A stretch of DNA of 7,401 nt from an uncultured Muribaculaceae bacterium (GCA_910586975.1 CAJUKX010000056.1:1-7401), one strand, 5' to 3'; shown: positions 1-7,125, counted from the stretch's first letter. The notes: a model not told the origin generated them from the sequence alone. Made by a program: numbers and translations.

Positions 1-1895
1 GCTTCGCCGTCGGCGGTCTGGTATTCTTCGCGGAAGTGAGCGCCGCACGATTCGTTGCGGTTGAGGGCGTCGATAGCCATCATCTTGGCGATCACCAGGA
101 AGTCTTCCAGGCGCAGAGCCTTTTCAAGTTCGGTATTGAGGTCGTCGGCGCTGCCTACGATGCGCAGGTCGCTGTAGAATTCCTGGCGTACCTTTTCGAT
201 TTCTTCGGTAGCTTTCACCAGGCTCTGCAGTGTGCGGCCCATACCTACGAGGTCCCACATCACGTGGCCCAGACGCTTGTGTATTTCGTCGGGGCTCTTG
301 GTTCCCTTGATGGCCATGAGCTTGGCGATACGCTCGCGCACGTTCTTTTCGGCTTCATCAAATTCGGGAGCGTCGGTTGAGAAGTGGGGCACCTTGATCT
401 GGTCGCTCAGGTAGTTCTGCATGGTGTAGGGCAGCACGAAGTATCCGTCGGCCAGACCCTGCATCAGAGCCGATGCACCCAGGCGGTTGGCACCGTGGTC
501 AGAGAAGTTACATTCACCGATAGCGAAGAGACCCTTGATTGAGGTTTGCAGCTCGTAGTCTACCCAGATACCGCCCATTGTGTAGTGCGATGCGGGGAAG
601 ATCATCATGGGTGTTTCGTAGGGGTTGTCATCAGAGATCATCTGATACATGTCGAAGAGGTTGCCGTAGCGGTCGCGTACCACATCCTCGCCAAGGCGCT
701 GGATGGCATACTTGAAGTCGAGGTATACGGCGTTGCCTGTACCTACACCATAGCCGGCGTCGCAACGTTCCTTGGCTGCACGCGAAGCGATGTCGCGGGG
801 GCAGAGGTTACCGAAGGCCGGGTAGCGGCGTTCCAGGTAGAAGTCGCGGTCTTCGTCGGGGATGTCGGTAGGTTTCTTCTTGCCGGCGCGGATAGCTTCG
901 GCATCTTCTTTCTTTTTGGGTACCCAGATACGGCCGTCGTTACGCAGCGATTCGCTCATAAGGGTGAGCTTCGACTGGTCTTCGCCGTGAACGGGGATAC
1001 ATGTGGGGTGAATCTGAGTGAAAGCGAGGTTGGCCAGGTATGCGCCTTTCTTGAAGGCCTGTACGGCGGCAGAGCCGTTGCAGCCCATGGCGTTGGTCGA
1101 CAGGAAGAATGCACGGCCATAACCACCGGTGGCAAGTACTACGGCATGAGCGGCGTAGCGTTCGATTTCGCCGGTGATGAGGTTACGCACGATGATACCG
1201 CGGGCGCGGCCGTCGATGATAACTACATCGAGCATCTCGCGGCGCACGAAGCTCTTCACTGTGCCCTTCTGAATCTGGCGGTTGAGCGACGAGTATGCGC
1301 CCAGCAGCAGCTGCTGGCCGGTCTGACCCTTGGCGTAGAATGTACGCGATACCTGGGCACCGCCAAACGAGCGGTTGGCCAGCAGACCGCCGTATTCGCG
1401 GGCAAAGGGTACGCCCTGTGCCACACACTGGTCAATGATATTGTTTGACACTTCGGCCAGACGATATACGTTGGCTTCGCGTGAGCGGAAGTCACCACCC
1501 TTCACGGTGTCGTAGAAAAGTCGGTAGATCGAGTCGCCGTCGTTCTGGTAGTTCTTGGCGGCGTTGATACCACCCTGAGCGGCGATCGAGTGAGCGCGGC
1601 GGGGTGAGTCCTGGATGCAGAAGTTGAGCACGTTGAAGCCGAGCTCGCCCAGGGTTGAGGCGGCTGATGCGCCGGCCAGACCTGTACCTACCACGATGAT
1701 GTCGAGCAGGCGCTTGTTGGCGGGGTTCACCAGCTTCTGGTGGGCCTTGTAGTTGGTCCATTTCTCAGCGATGGGGCCTTCGGGTATTTTTGAGTCAACT
1801 TGGTACTCAGGAAGTTTTGACGATTCGATATCAGCGAAGTCCTTCATGATAGGACTTGAATCGATCATGTCTTTAATTTTTGCGAAATCTATCAT
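1..1895 (-). CDS. frdA: Fumarate reductase / succinate dehydrogenase flavoprotein subunit (partial, C-terminus off window)
   Basis: Catalytic FAD subunit of complex II, interconverting fumarate and succinate on the cytoplasmic face of the membrane. In Bacteroidales it mainly reduces fumarate. My minus-strand translation from the ATG at 1895 stays open for 631 codons to the window edge, so only the last few dozen residues and the stop appear missing. Visible motifs are the dinucleotide-binding GTGLAG (70-75), RRAHSIAAQGG with the histidine expected to carry covalent FAD (His102), QIHPT (His296), SLRNDGR, PRDIASRA with the expected proton-transfer arginine (Arg367), SHYTMGG (His437) and GECNFSDHGANRLGASAL (Arg471). 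All expected active-site residues are present. The start lies 17 bp after the frdC stop, so the two are co-transcribed. About 30 residues precede the point where Bacteroides homologues, as I recall them, begin (near DSKIPEGP); Met10 and Met17 are alternative starts. frdB should follow outside the window. Confidence 0.96.
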   Translation of the reverse strand, partial: MIDFAKIKDMIDSSPIMKDFADIESSKLPEYQVDSKIPEGPIAEKWTNYKAHQKLVNPANKRLLDIIVVGTGLAGASAASTLGELGFNVLNFCIQDSPRRAHSIAAQGGINAAKNYQNDGDSIYRLFYDTVKGGDFRSREANVYRLAEVSNNIIDQCVAQGVPFAREYGGLLANRSFGGAQVSRTFYAKGQTGQQLLLGAYSSLNRQIQKGTVKSFVRREMLDVVIIDGRARGIIVRNLITGEIERYAAHAVVLATGGYGRAFFLSTNAMGCNGSAAVQAFKKGAYLANLAFTQIHPTCIPVHGEDQSKLTLMSESLRNDGRIWVPKKKEDAEAIRAGKKKPTDIPDEDRDFYLERRYPAFGNLCPRDIASRAAKERCDAGYGVGTGNAVYLDFKYAIQRLGEDVVRDRYGNLFDMYQMISDDNPYETPMMIFPASHYTMGGIWVDYELQTSIKGLFAIGECNFSDHGANRLGASALMQGLADGYFVLPYTMQNYLSDQIKVPHFSTDAPEFDEAEKNVRERIAKLMAIKGTKSPDEIHKRLGHVMWDLVGMGRTLQSLVKATEEIEKVRQEFYSDLRIVGSADDLNTELEKALRLEDFLVIAKMMAIDALNRNESCGAHFREEYQTADGE

Positions 1896-1912
1896 CTTTC
1901 TGAGAAATTTTA

Positions 1913-2947
1913 TTATTGATTATTCTGAGTGTTGTCTTCCTCGATGGCGGGTGTACCGAGCATCTGGCGGAACTGGCCTGCCAGCATCATCATCTGGCGG
2001 AATGCGTCGGAGGGTACGCCGGCGGGGCACTGTTTCTCAAATGAGTCTGACACGAGCTGAGCCTTTTCGATGAATGAGGGGCCGTAGCTCTGCACGAAGT
2101 CCTGCTGAGCCTTCTGGGCGGCGGTGGGGTCGTTTTCGAGGCCCTTCATGGCGCTCTGTACGCTCACCTGGAAGTCGTTCATCATTTCTTCAGCCTGCTG
2201 GTTCCAGTATTCGGCATACTGTTCCTGAAGCTTTTCGTTGTCGAGGTAGTAGTTGTTGCGGGCCTGAACGGTGAATACGATAGCCTGTGCCAGGAAAAGG
2301 CCTACCACGATGGTTGTCCACCAGAAGCCGATTTTCTTGAGGCGTTCGATCCATACGTTGTTGTTCCAACCTATGGTCTGGAACATCGACCAGAAGCCGT
2401 GGTTGAGGTGGAACCACAGGGCGATGAAGCCGATAACGTAGATTGCCAGTGTCCACCAGCAGCTGAATGCCATCTGAAGGAACAGGGTACCCATGGCCGG
2501 AGCGGCGGGCACGCCTTCGAGCTGGGGAAGTACGGTGAGGTCGGCATGGATAAGTTCCTGCCACTGCATCTTCGACCAGAACTGCACCAGGTGCACTACC
2601 AGGAAGGCGATTACTACCACACCCAGAACAAGCATGTTCTTCGACGACCATTCCACATTGGGGGTGCGGCCGGCGATGGCGTAGCGGTCTTTACCGCGGG
2701 CTTTGTAGTTTTGCAGTGTGAGCCACACGGCATACAGAATGTGTAAGATGAACAGCAGGGCGAGGCCGGCCGATGCCACCAGGGCATACCAGTTGGCGCC
2801 TAAGAACTCGCACACCTGATTGTAGGCTGCAGGCCAAATCAGGGCAACCGCATTCATCAGCACGTGAAAAGTAACAAACAGGACGAGGCAGCAGCCGGTG
2901 AGGGCCATGATAAACTTACGTCCTATGGATGAACTTGTTAACCACAT
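1913..2947 (-). CDS. frdC: Fumarate reductase / succinate dehydrogenase cytochrome b subunit, C-terminally extended
   Basis: Membrane anchor of complex II, carrying two haems b and the quinone site, and passing electrons between menaquinol and the FrdB/FrdA subunits. The 344-residue protein begins MWLTSSSIGRKF, a typical start for this family. Five hydrophobic segments lie near residues 13-37, 55-78, 104-125, 153-179 and 208-228. His28, His69, His119 and His180 (or His183) sit in the helices where the four axial haem ligands of the Wolinella-type diheme anchor are expected. This is the single-anchor form, not the E. coli SdhCD pair. Family members usually end soon after helix five, at about 200-260 residues. 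Here residues 229-344 form a hydrophilic, Gln/Glu-rich, probably helical tail with one cysteine (Cys307). By Wolinella topology the tail would be periplasmic. It is the first gene of the frdCA(B) operon, with a promoter about 90 bp upstream. Confidence 0.94.
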   Translation of the reverse strand: MWLTSSSIGRKFIMALTGCCLVLFVTFHVLMNAVALIWPAAYNQVCEFLGANWYALVASAGLALLFILHILYAVWLTLQNYKARGKDRYAIAGRTPNVEWSSKNMLVLGVVVIAFLVVHLVQFWSKMQWQELIHADLTVLPQLEGVPAAPAMGTLFLQMAFSCWWTLAIYVIGFIALWFHLNHGFWSMFQTIGWNNNVWIERLKKIGFWWTTIVVGLFLAQAIVFTVQARNNYYLDNEKLQEQYAEYWNQQAEEMMNDFQVSVQSAMKGLENDPTAAQKAQQDFVQSYGPSFIEKAQLVSDSFEKQCPAGVPSDAFRQMMMLAGQFRQMLGTPAIEEDNTQNNQ

Positions 2948-3035
2948 AGAGATGATTGGATTAGATTAATATGTATTTAATTGGTTTTCAAACGGTATTG
3001 CGCGCCCTTGGCTCGTGCCGGTACGCATTACGCTG

Positions 3036-3066
3036 CAAAATTAGCAAAATTTAATAGTCTTTACAA
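3036..3066 (-). promoter_or_regulatory. Bacteroidetes-type promoter for frdCA
   Basis: Read on the minus strand, TTG (3066-3064) is followed after 20 bp by TAATTTTG (3043-3036). This matches the Bacteroidetes sigma-ABfr consensus of TTG at -33 and TAnnTTTG at -7. The start of transcription would fall near 3029-3031, giving a leader of about 80 nt before the frdC ATG at 2947. No convincing riboswitch or attenuator is visible in that leader. Confidence 0.75.
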
Positions 3067-3123
3067 CATTTATTCTAAATTTATTTATGTTTTTAAACAT
3101 TATCAACCACCTACACTCTAACA

Positions 3124-3155
3124 TTTGGCAGTATGAAGCAAATTTAGTAATTTTG
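3124..3155 (+). promoter_or_regulatory. Bacteroidetes-type promoter for the 3183-5715 operon
   Basis: TTTG (3124-3127), a 20-bp spacer, then TAATTTTG (3148-3155) match the Bacteroidetes -33/-7 consensus. Transcription should start near 3162, leaving a leader of only about 20 nt before the ATG at 3183. This decides the gene start: the frame is open back to an ATG at 3087, but that codon lies upstream of the promoter and would not be in the transcript. The promoter is divergent from the frdCA promoter, with 57 bp of AT-rich DNA between the two -33 elements. Confidence 0.78.
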
Positions 3156-3182
3156 CCACACTCTTTTTATCAATTTATTAAC

Positions 3183-3566
3183 ATGACACCCGAAGAAGCC
3201 AAACGACTGAAGAGCGACCCCGACGGGCTCCTCTCTTACGAATACATTGCCAATCATATTGAAGACTGTGATCCCGCCGACCTCAACGACGTCATCGAAA
3301 ACCTCGTGACCGTTGATCTCAACGGTCAGTTCACCGCTTCTGCCGCACGATACCTCAATGCAATCGACGCAGTGAGGTTTGCCGACGCTGTGGCACGTCT
3401 GGCTGCCGCCACCATCGACAAGGACCGCGAGCACCGCTATCTGCCCGACCTGCTCACAGGCGTTTACGGCCCCGACTGCCACTCGCGTGCCGACGAACTT
3501 TCTAAATCCGACAACAACTTCCGCCGTATCTACAAGCGGCTTTTCCCTAATCCCGACAGTCTCTGA
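3183..3566 (+). CDS. Conserved-looking hypothetical protein, 127 aa
   Basis: I do not recognise this family. From the ATG at 3183 it encodes 127 residues starting MTPEEAKRLKSDPDG. The frame extends upstream to 3087, but that stretch is AT-rich, low in coding character and contains the promoter, so 3183 is preferred. There is no signal peptide or membrane segment, so it is probably cytoplasmic. The N-terminal 45 residues are acidic (HIEDCDPADLNDVIEN). The middle (about 50-80) is alanine-rich and probably helical. The C-terminal third is mixed charge and ends in a basic patch, NNFRRIYKRLF. Cysteines lie at 29 and 99. Its TGA overlaps the next ATG by one base (TGATG), so translation of the cyclophilin is probably coupled to it. 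Codon choice (GCC, GAC, CTC) matches the downstream genes, which supports it as real. No function can be assigned. Confidence 0.85.
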   Translation: MTPEEAKRLKSDPDGLLSYEYIANHIEDCDPADLNDVIENLVTVDLNGQFTASAARYLNAIDAVRFADAVARLAAATIDKDREHRYLPDLLTGVYGPDCHSRADELSKSDNNFRRIYKRLFPNPDSL

Positions 3567-4477
3567 TGAAAACTTCATACAGGCCCTTTGGCTCCATGAT
3601 GCCGCTGCTGCTCGGCTTCCTGCTACCCTTTATGGCCGCCTGCGGCTCTGCTTCGGCCAAAGCCGACAACAATTCCGATAACAATAACATTGATTCTATA
3701 ATGACCGAAACTGCCAATACCCCCGACACCACCTCGGTGAAGGTGAAAATGACCACCTCGCTCGGCGACGTGGTGATTCTGCTCTACGGCGACACTCCCC
3801 GCCACCGCGACAACTTTGTGAAGCTCGTAAACGAGGGCTTCTACAACGGCACTCTGTTCCACCGTGTCATCAATCAGTTCATGATTCAGACCGGCGACCC
3901 CGACTCAAAGAACGCTCCCGCCGGCAAGCGACTCGGCTCGGGCGGCCCCGGCTACACCATCGAGGCCGAAATAGAGTATCCCCGCCACTACCATAAGCGC
4001 GGCGCGCTGGCTGCCGCACGCCAGGGCGACCAGGTCAACCCCGAGCGCCGCTCGTCAGGCTCGCAGTTCTATATAGTCACCGGCCGCAAGCTCATTCCCG
4101 CACAGTTGCAGGCCATGAAAGAGCAGCTCCACAATCAGCAGCTGCAATCTACATTCAACGGCCTTGCCGCCGCCCACCTCGACGAGATACGCTCGCTGCA
4201 GGCCAAGGGCGACACCGCCGCACTGCGCGTGCTGCAGGAAAAGCTCATAGCCGAGACCGAAGCCACCGTTGCAGCTCATCCCCTCACTCTCACTCCCGAG
4301 ATGGAGCAGGAGTATGTAAACGTGGGTGGCACTCCCCACCTCGACGGCACATACACCGTATTTGGCGAGGTACTCGAGGGCATGGATGTGATAGACAAAA
4401 TCGAGAAGGTCGAAACCGACAGCGCCGACCGCCCCGTCGAGGATGTCAAAATCATCTCTATGGAGGTGCTCAAGTGA
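3566..4477 (+). CDS. Cyclophilin-type peptidyl-prolyl cis-trans isomerase, lipoprotein
   Basis: Catalyses cis-trans isomerisation of proline peptide bonds, helping proteins fold in the envelope. The 303 residues begin with a short basic region and a hydrophobic stretch ending in the lipobox MAAC, so lipidation and anchoring at Cys26 are expected. A Ser/Asp/Asn-rich linker (27-58) follows. The cyclophilin fold starts near VKVKMTTSLGDVVI and carries FHRVINQFMIQTGDP, with catalytic Arg100 and Gln108, then SGSQFYIVTG near 164-173 and HLDGTYTVFGEV at 258-269. His258 occupies the position of the tryptophan found in human CypA; such change is common in bacterial members. A charged, probably helical insert of about 70 residues (177-250) separates the last two motifs, so the protein is longer than the usual 160-200-residue domain. 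The start overlaps the preceding TGA, and the last bases overlap the next gene (GTGA). Confidence 0.93.
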   Translation: MKTSYRPFGSMMPLLLGFLLPFMAACGSASAKADNNSDNNNIDSIMTETANTPDTTSVKVKMTTSLGDVVILLYGDTPRHRDNFVKLVNEGFYNGTLFHRVINQFMIQTGDPDSKNAPAGKRLGSGGPGYTIEAEIEYPRHYHKRGALAAARQGDQVNPERRSSGSQFYIVTGRKLIPAQLQAMKEQLHNQQLQSTFNGLAAAHLDEIRSLQAKGDTAALRVLQEKLIAETEATVAAHPLTLTPEMEQEYVNVGGTPHLDGTYTVFGEVLEGMDVIDKIEKVETDSADRPVEDVKIISMEVLK

Positions 4478-5715
4478 TCGAATTCATACGCTACACGCTG
4501 CCAAACGGCTTGCGTGTCATTCATAACTACGATCCCACCACAGTGATGGTGGCCGTGGATGTGCTATACAATACCGGTGCGCGCGGCGAAAGCCGCGCTC
4601 TCACCGGTATTGCCCATTTGTTTGAGCACCTCATGTTTGGCGGTTCGGTCAACGTGCCCGCTTTTGACGTGGCCCTCGAAAATGCCGGCGGCGAGAACAA
4701 TGCCTGGACCTCAAACGACTTCACCAACTTCTTCGACCTGCTGCCCGCGGCCAATGCCGAGACCGCTTTCTATCTCGAAAGCGACCGCATGCTCGGTCTC
4801 AGCTTCAATCCCGAGAGCCTTGAGGTACAACGCTCGGTGGTGATAGAGGAATTCAAGCAGCAGTGCCTCAACCGCCCCTACGGCGACCTCATGCACGGCT
4901 TGCGCTCGGCTCTTTACTCGCCCTCGCATCCCTACTCATGGCCCGTGATAGGCCTTGAACCCGACCATATAGCGCGTGTAACCGATGCCGACGTGCGCCG
5001 ATGGTTCTATGCCCACTATGCCCCCAACAACGCCGTGCTTGCCATATCGGGCAATCTCGGCTACGACGAGGGACGCCGCCTGGTAGAGAAATGGTTTGGC
5101 GACATACCGCGCCGCGACGTACCTCTGCGTCAGCTGCCCGCGCCCGGTTTTCCCGCCCAAAACGTCGTGCGCGAGATGCGCGGCCCCGTGCCATATGCCA
5201 ATGTGGTCATCGCCATTCCTATGGACGCTTACGGCACTCACGACTACCGCGTGGCCGACTGCATCACTGACCTGCTCTCGGCCGGACGCTCGTCGCGATT
5301 CCTGCGCAACCTCATAGCCGGCGGCGACGGCTCTATCATCGAGGCCGATGCTTCGATTTCAGGTGCCGAGGGTCCGGGATTTCTGATGATGTCGGCCCGT
5401 CCGTCCACCGATTCGCCCGAGGCCGTTGAGGCTGCTGCATCGGCCCTGCTGGCGCAGCTCGCCATGCTCGGCAAGCCGGGCGATGTAACCGACCACGAGT
5501 TGCAGCGTACACTCAACCGCTTTGAGTCAACATTTGCCCTGAGCAATTTCGACGCGCTCTCCAAGGCACAGAACCTTGCCATGGCCGAAATGCACGGCGA
5601 AAATATCAACGATACCGTTGAGCTGCAGCGCACTGTCACCCTGCACGACATAGCCCGCGTGGCCGCCGATTTGGCCTCGCGTCCGAGAGTCGTGGTAAAC
5701 TATCGCCCGAGTTAA
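4474..5715 (+). CDS. M16B family zinc metallopeptidase (pitrilysin/insulinase-like)
   Basis: A zinc endopeptidase of the processing-peptidase-like M16B family, 413 residues, normal for a two-domain member. The inverted zinc motif HLFEH lies at 48-52, with His48 and His52 as ligands and Glu51 as the catalytic base. The third ligand is expected at Glu126 in VVIEEF. Conserved surroundings such as YNTGAR, NNAWTSNDFTNFFD and LESDRM are present. The second, non-catalytic domain spans roughly 165-400 and includes AGRSSRFLRNLI, a conserved stretch of the family. No signal peptide is seen, so a cytoplasmic location is likely, unlike its lipoprotein neighbour. The start is GTG at 4474, overlapping the cyclophilin TGA in GTGA. 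It places the family-typical start, IEFIRYTLPNGLRV, at the very N-terminus, so GTG is well supported. It is the last gene of the operon; its natural substrate is unknown. Confidence 0.94.
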   Translation: MIEFIRYTLPNGLRVIHNYDPTTVMVAVDVLYNTGARGESRALTGIAHLFEHLMFGGSVNVPAFDVALENAGGENNAWTSNDFTNFFDLLPAANAETAFYLESDRMLGLSFNPESLEVQRSVVIEEFKQQCLNRPYGDLMHGLRSALYSPSHPYSWPVIGLEPDHIARVTDADVRRWFYAHYAPNNAVLAISGNLGYDEGRRLVEKWFGDIPRRDVPLRQLPAPGFPAQNVVREMRGPVPYANVVIAIPMDAYGTHDYRVADCITDLLSAGRSSRFLRNLIAGGDGSIIEADASISGAEGPGFLMMSARPSTDSPEAVEAAASALLAQLAMLGKPGDVTDHELQRTLNRFESTFALSNFDALSKAQNLAMAEMHGENINDTVELQRTVTLHDIARVAADLASRPRVVVNYRPS

Positions 5716-5716
5716 T

Positions 5717-5745
5717 TAATGTTAAACTCTGCATTTTTAACATTA
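5717..5745. repeat. AT-rich inverted repeat after the peptidase gene
   Basis: TAATGTTAAA (5717-5726) and its exact reverse complement TTTAACATTA (5736-5745) flank a 9-nt spacer. It begins two bases after the stop of the peptidase gene and ends six bases before the -33 element of the next promoter. It could be a weak terminator for the upstream operon, though it has no GC-rich stem and no clean T tract. It could also be a binding site for a regulator of the secreted-protein gene. The sequence alone does not decide. Confidence 0.6.
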
Positions 5746-5751
5746 TACTTC

Positions 5752-5783
5752 TTGGCATTATTTAGCAAATCTTTGTAAATTTG
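5752..5783 (+). promoter_or_regulatory. Bacteroidetes-type promoter for the secreted-protein gene
   Basis: TTG (5752-5754), a 21-bp spacer, then TAAATTTG (5776-5783) fit the TTG/TAnnTTTG consensus. Transcription should start near 5790, giving a leader of about 93 nt. The last 40 nt of the leader are strongly A-rich with no Shine-Dalgarno sequence, as is usual before well expressed Bacteroidetes genes. Confidence 0.75.
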
Positions 5784-5882
5784 TCGCCGTAATGCTAACA
5801 AACGTGGCATAACCTTAAAGAAAAAATCTCTCGTACAAAATCGGGAAATAAATACAAACCATAAAAAACCAATCAAAAAAGC

Positions 5883-6851
5883 ATGAAAAAACTTTACTCA
5901 ATGCTCGCAATGGCTGCTGTAGGTTTCAGTGCATCTGCACTCGACTACACCGAAGTAGCCCTCAACAACCCCTCATTCGAGGAAACTGACTCAACTCTCG
6001 TTTATCCCAACCTTGCCGGTTGGAATCTGGAAGGTGACGGCTGGTATAATGCCGAAGGCGCTGCTTCTAACTTTGCCGCATTCCAGACACACACCAAGAA
6101 CCCCACTCACGGTAATGTCGTTTTCCGTACCGCTTCTACTGCTGACGTTGAATATGCCTATATTTGGCAGGAAGTGATGGGTCTGCAGCCCGGCGTATAT
6201 GTACTCATCTTTGATGGTCAGGCAACTCGCAGCAACTGGACCGGCTTATATGATGATACTCAGTTCTCATACGGATTCGTATGTGATGACTACGGTGATC
6301 CCGATGAAGCAGGTACAGCAGAAGAACCCGGTGAAGGTATCTCTGCTCTCTTTACCCATGGTCAGGCATCTGCAGGAAAATGGTTCACATGCGGATGGCG
6401 TCACTTCGTAGTTCACGCAACTCATCCTGATCTTGAAGACGAAACCAGCATTAAGATCGGTTTCGGTATTCCCAACACTTCTGCTCCGATCTCAAAAACA
6501 CAGCTTGTAATGGATAACTTCCAACTCCGTTACTATGATACAACCGATAAGGATGCAGTTATTGCTGCATTGTCTGAAGAAATCAAGGCTTGGGCATCTG
6601 GTGATCCCGAAGCTGAAGAACTTTCTGCTCGTCCTTTCTATAACAAGAATGCTGTGAACGGTCATGAAAAGAACATCGATGGTTTCGAGGCCAACTTCAC
6701 TGTAGATGGCGTTCAGGGTATCACAGGTGTTGAAACTGATGCCGAATTCGTAGGCAACGGCAAGACCTACAACCTCCAGGGTATCGAAGTAGCAGATCCC
6801 ACCCAGCCCGGTCTCTACATCCGCGACGGTAAGAAGTTCATCGTGAAATAA
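5883..6851 (+). CDS. Secreted protein with jelly-roll-like domain and C-terminal tail motif
   Basis: A 322-residue exported protein of unknown function. MKKLYSMLAMAAVGFSASA is a clear signal peptide, with likely cleavage after Ala19. Residues about 21-217 resemble a carbohydrate-binding or galactose-binding-like jelly roll: it opens with NNPSFEE and a GW pair, has an AYIWQEVMGLQPGVYVL strand in the middle, and closes with VMDNFQLRYY. This is judged by pattern, not by a search. A linker (218-278) follows. Residues 279-322 (GITGVE...YNLQG...GLYIRDGKKFIVK) match the short C-terminal module on many secreted proteins of gut Bacteroidales, related in pattern to type IX sorting tails. No catalytic motif is evident. 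Codons favour GGT, GCT, ATC, AAC and AAG more than the operon upstream, suggesting high expression. It has its own promoter and terminator, so it is a single-gene unit. It could bind glycans or be a surface structural protein. Confidence 0.9.
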   Translation: MKKLYSMLAMAAVGFSASALDYTEVALNNPSFEETDSTLVYPNLAGWNLEGDGWYNAEGAASNFAAFQTHTKNPTHGNVVFRTASTADVEYAYIWQEVMGLQPGVYVLIFDGQATRSNWTGLYDDTQFSYGFVCDDYGDPDEAGTAEEPGEGISALFTHGQASAGKWFTCGWRHFVVHATHPDLEDETSIKIGFGIPNTSAPISKTQLVMDNFQLRYYDTTDKDAVIAALSEEIKAWASGDPEAEELSARPFYNKNAVNGHEKNIDGFEANFTVDGVQGITGVETDAEFVGNGKTYNLQGIEVADPTQPGLYIRDGKKFIVK

Positions 6852-6874
6852 TCCACGATAACCCAAAAACATAA

Positions 6875-6907
6875 AAAAACGGCGAGTGCTCAGCACCCGC
6901 CGTTTTT
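6875..6907 (+). terminator. Strong Rho-independent terminator
   Basis: AAAAACGGCG (6875-6884) pairs perfectly with CGCCGTTTTT (6898-6907). After one A/C mismatch, GTGC/GCAC closes a TCA loop. The hairpin begins 23 bp after the stop of the secreted-protein gene and runs into T-rich sequence. Because the stem is flanked by A and T tracts it could also stop transcription coming from the right. Confidence 0.92.
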
Positions 6908-6916
6908 GTTTTTGGG

Positions 6917-6939
6917 AGCATAATCCTCCGGATTGCGCT
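6917..6939. repeat. Hairpin with AATCC/GGATT stem
   Basis: AATCC (6922-6926) and GGATT (6930-6934) pair across a TCC loop. A T-G wobble, one A/C mismatch and AGC/GCT extend the stem outward. It lies 9 bp beyond the terminator and has no T tract. It is the first of a series of ATCC...GGAT hairpins in this region. Confidence 0.6.
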
Positions 6940-6946
6940 GAACAAA

Positions 6947-7065
6947 ATCGGCAACATGACATCCGCGCCGCATCCATCGTACGCCACCGCAAAGGTATCG
7001 GGAATATGACATCCGTGTCGCATCCATCGTACGCCACAGCAAGGAAATCGGGAATATGACATCCG
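6947..7065. repeat. 50-bp tandem direct repeat, about 2.4 copies
   Basis: Two full copies (6947-6996 and 6997-7046) match at 42 of 50 positions by my count. Each contains ATGACATCCG and an identical 18-base block ending in CATCGTACGCCA. A third copy repeats the first 19 bases of copy two exactly (7047-7065) and then diverges. The period is exactly 50 bp. Similarity runs through the whole unit with no variable spacers, so it is not a CRISPR array. Confidence 0.9.
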
Positions 7066-7075
7066 GCAGGATGTC
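7058..7075. repeat. Hairpin with GACATCC/GGATGTC stem
   Basis: GACATCC (7058-7064) and GGATGTC (7069-7075) form a perfect 7-bp stem with a GGCA loop. It sits where the third tandem-repeat copy breaks off: the left arm belongs to the repeat unit, and the right arm replaces what the full copies contain. Confidence 0.7.
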
Positions 7076-7125
7076 TGCCACACCGTAACCCGGTATGCAC
7101 GACCGCAGGGAGGGCATGCCGGGAA

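Noticed and set aside
546..1448. 300-codon plus-strand open frame
   Set aside because: It is antisense to frdA, whose motifs are unambiguous on the other strand; its translation is a codon-bias shadow.
2948..3030. Riboswitch or attenuator in the frdC leader
   Set aside because: About 80 nt with no stable GC-rich stem, T tract or recognised aptamer pattern.
6947..7065. Possible CRISPR array
   Set aside because: The 50-bp copies are similar over their full length with no unique spacers, there are fewer than three copies, and no cas gene is visible.
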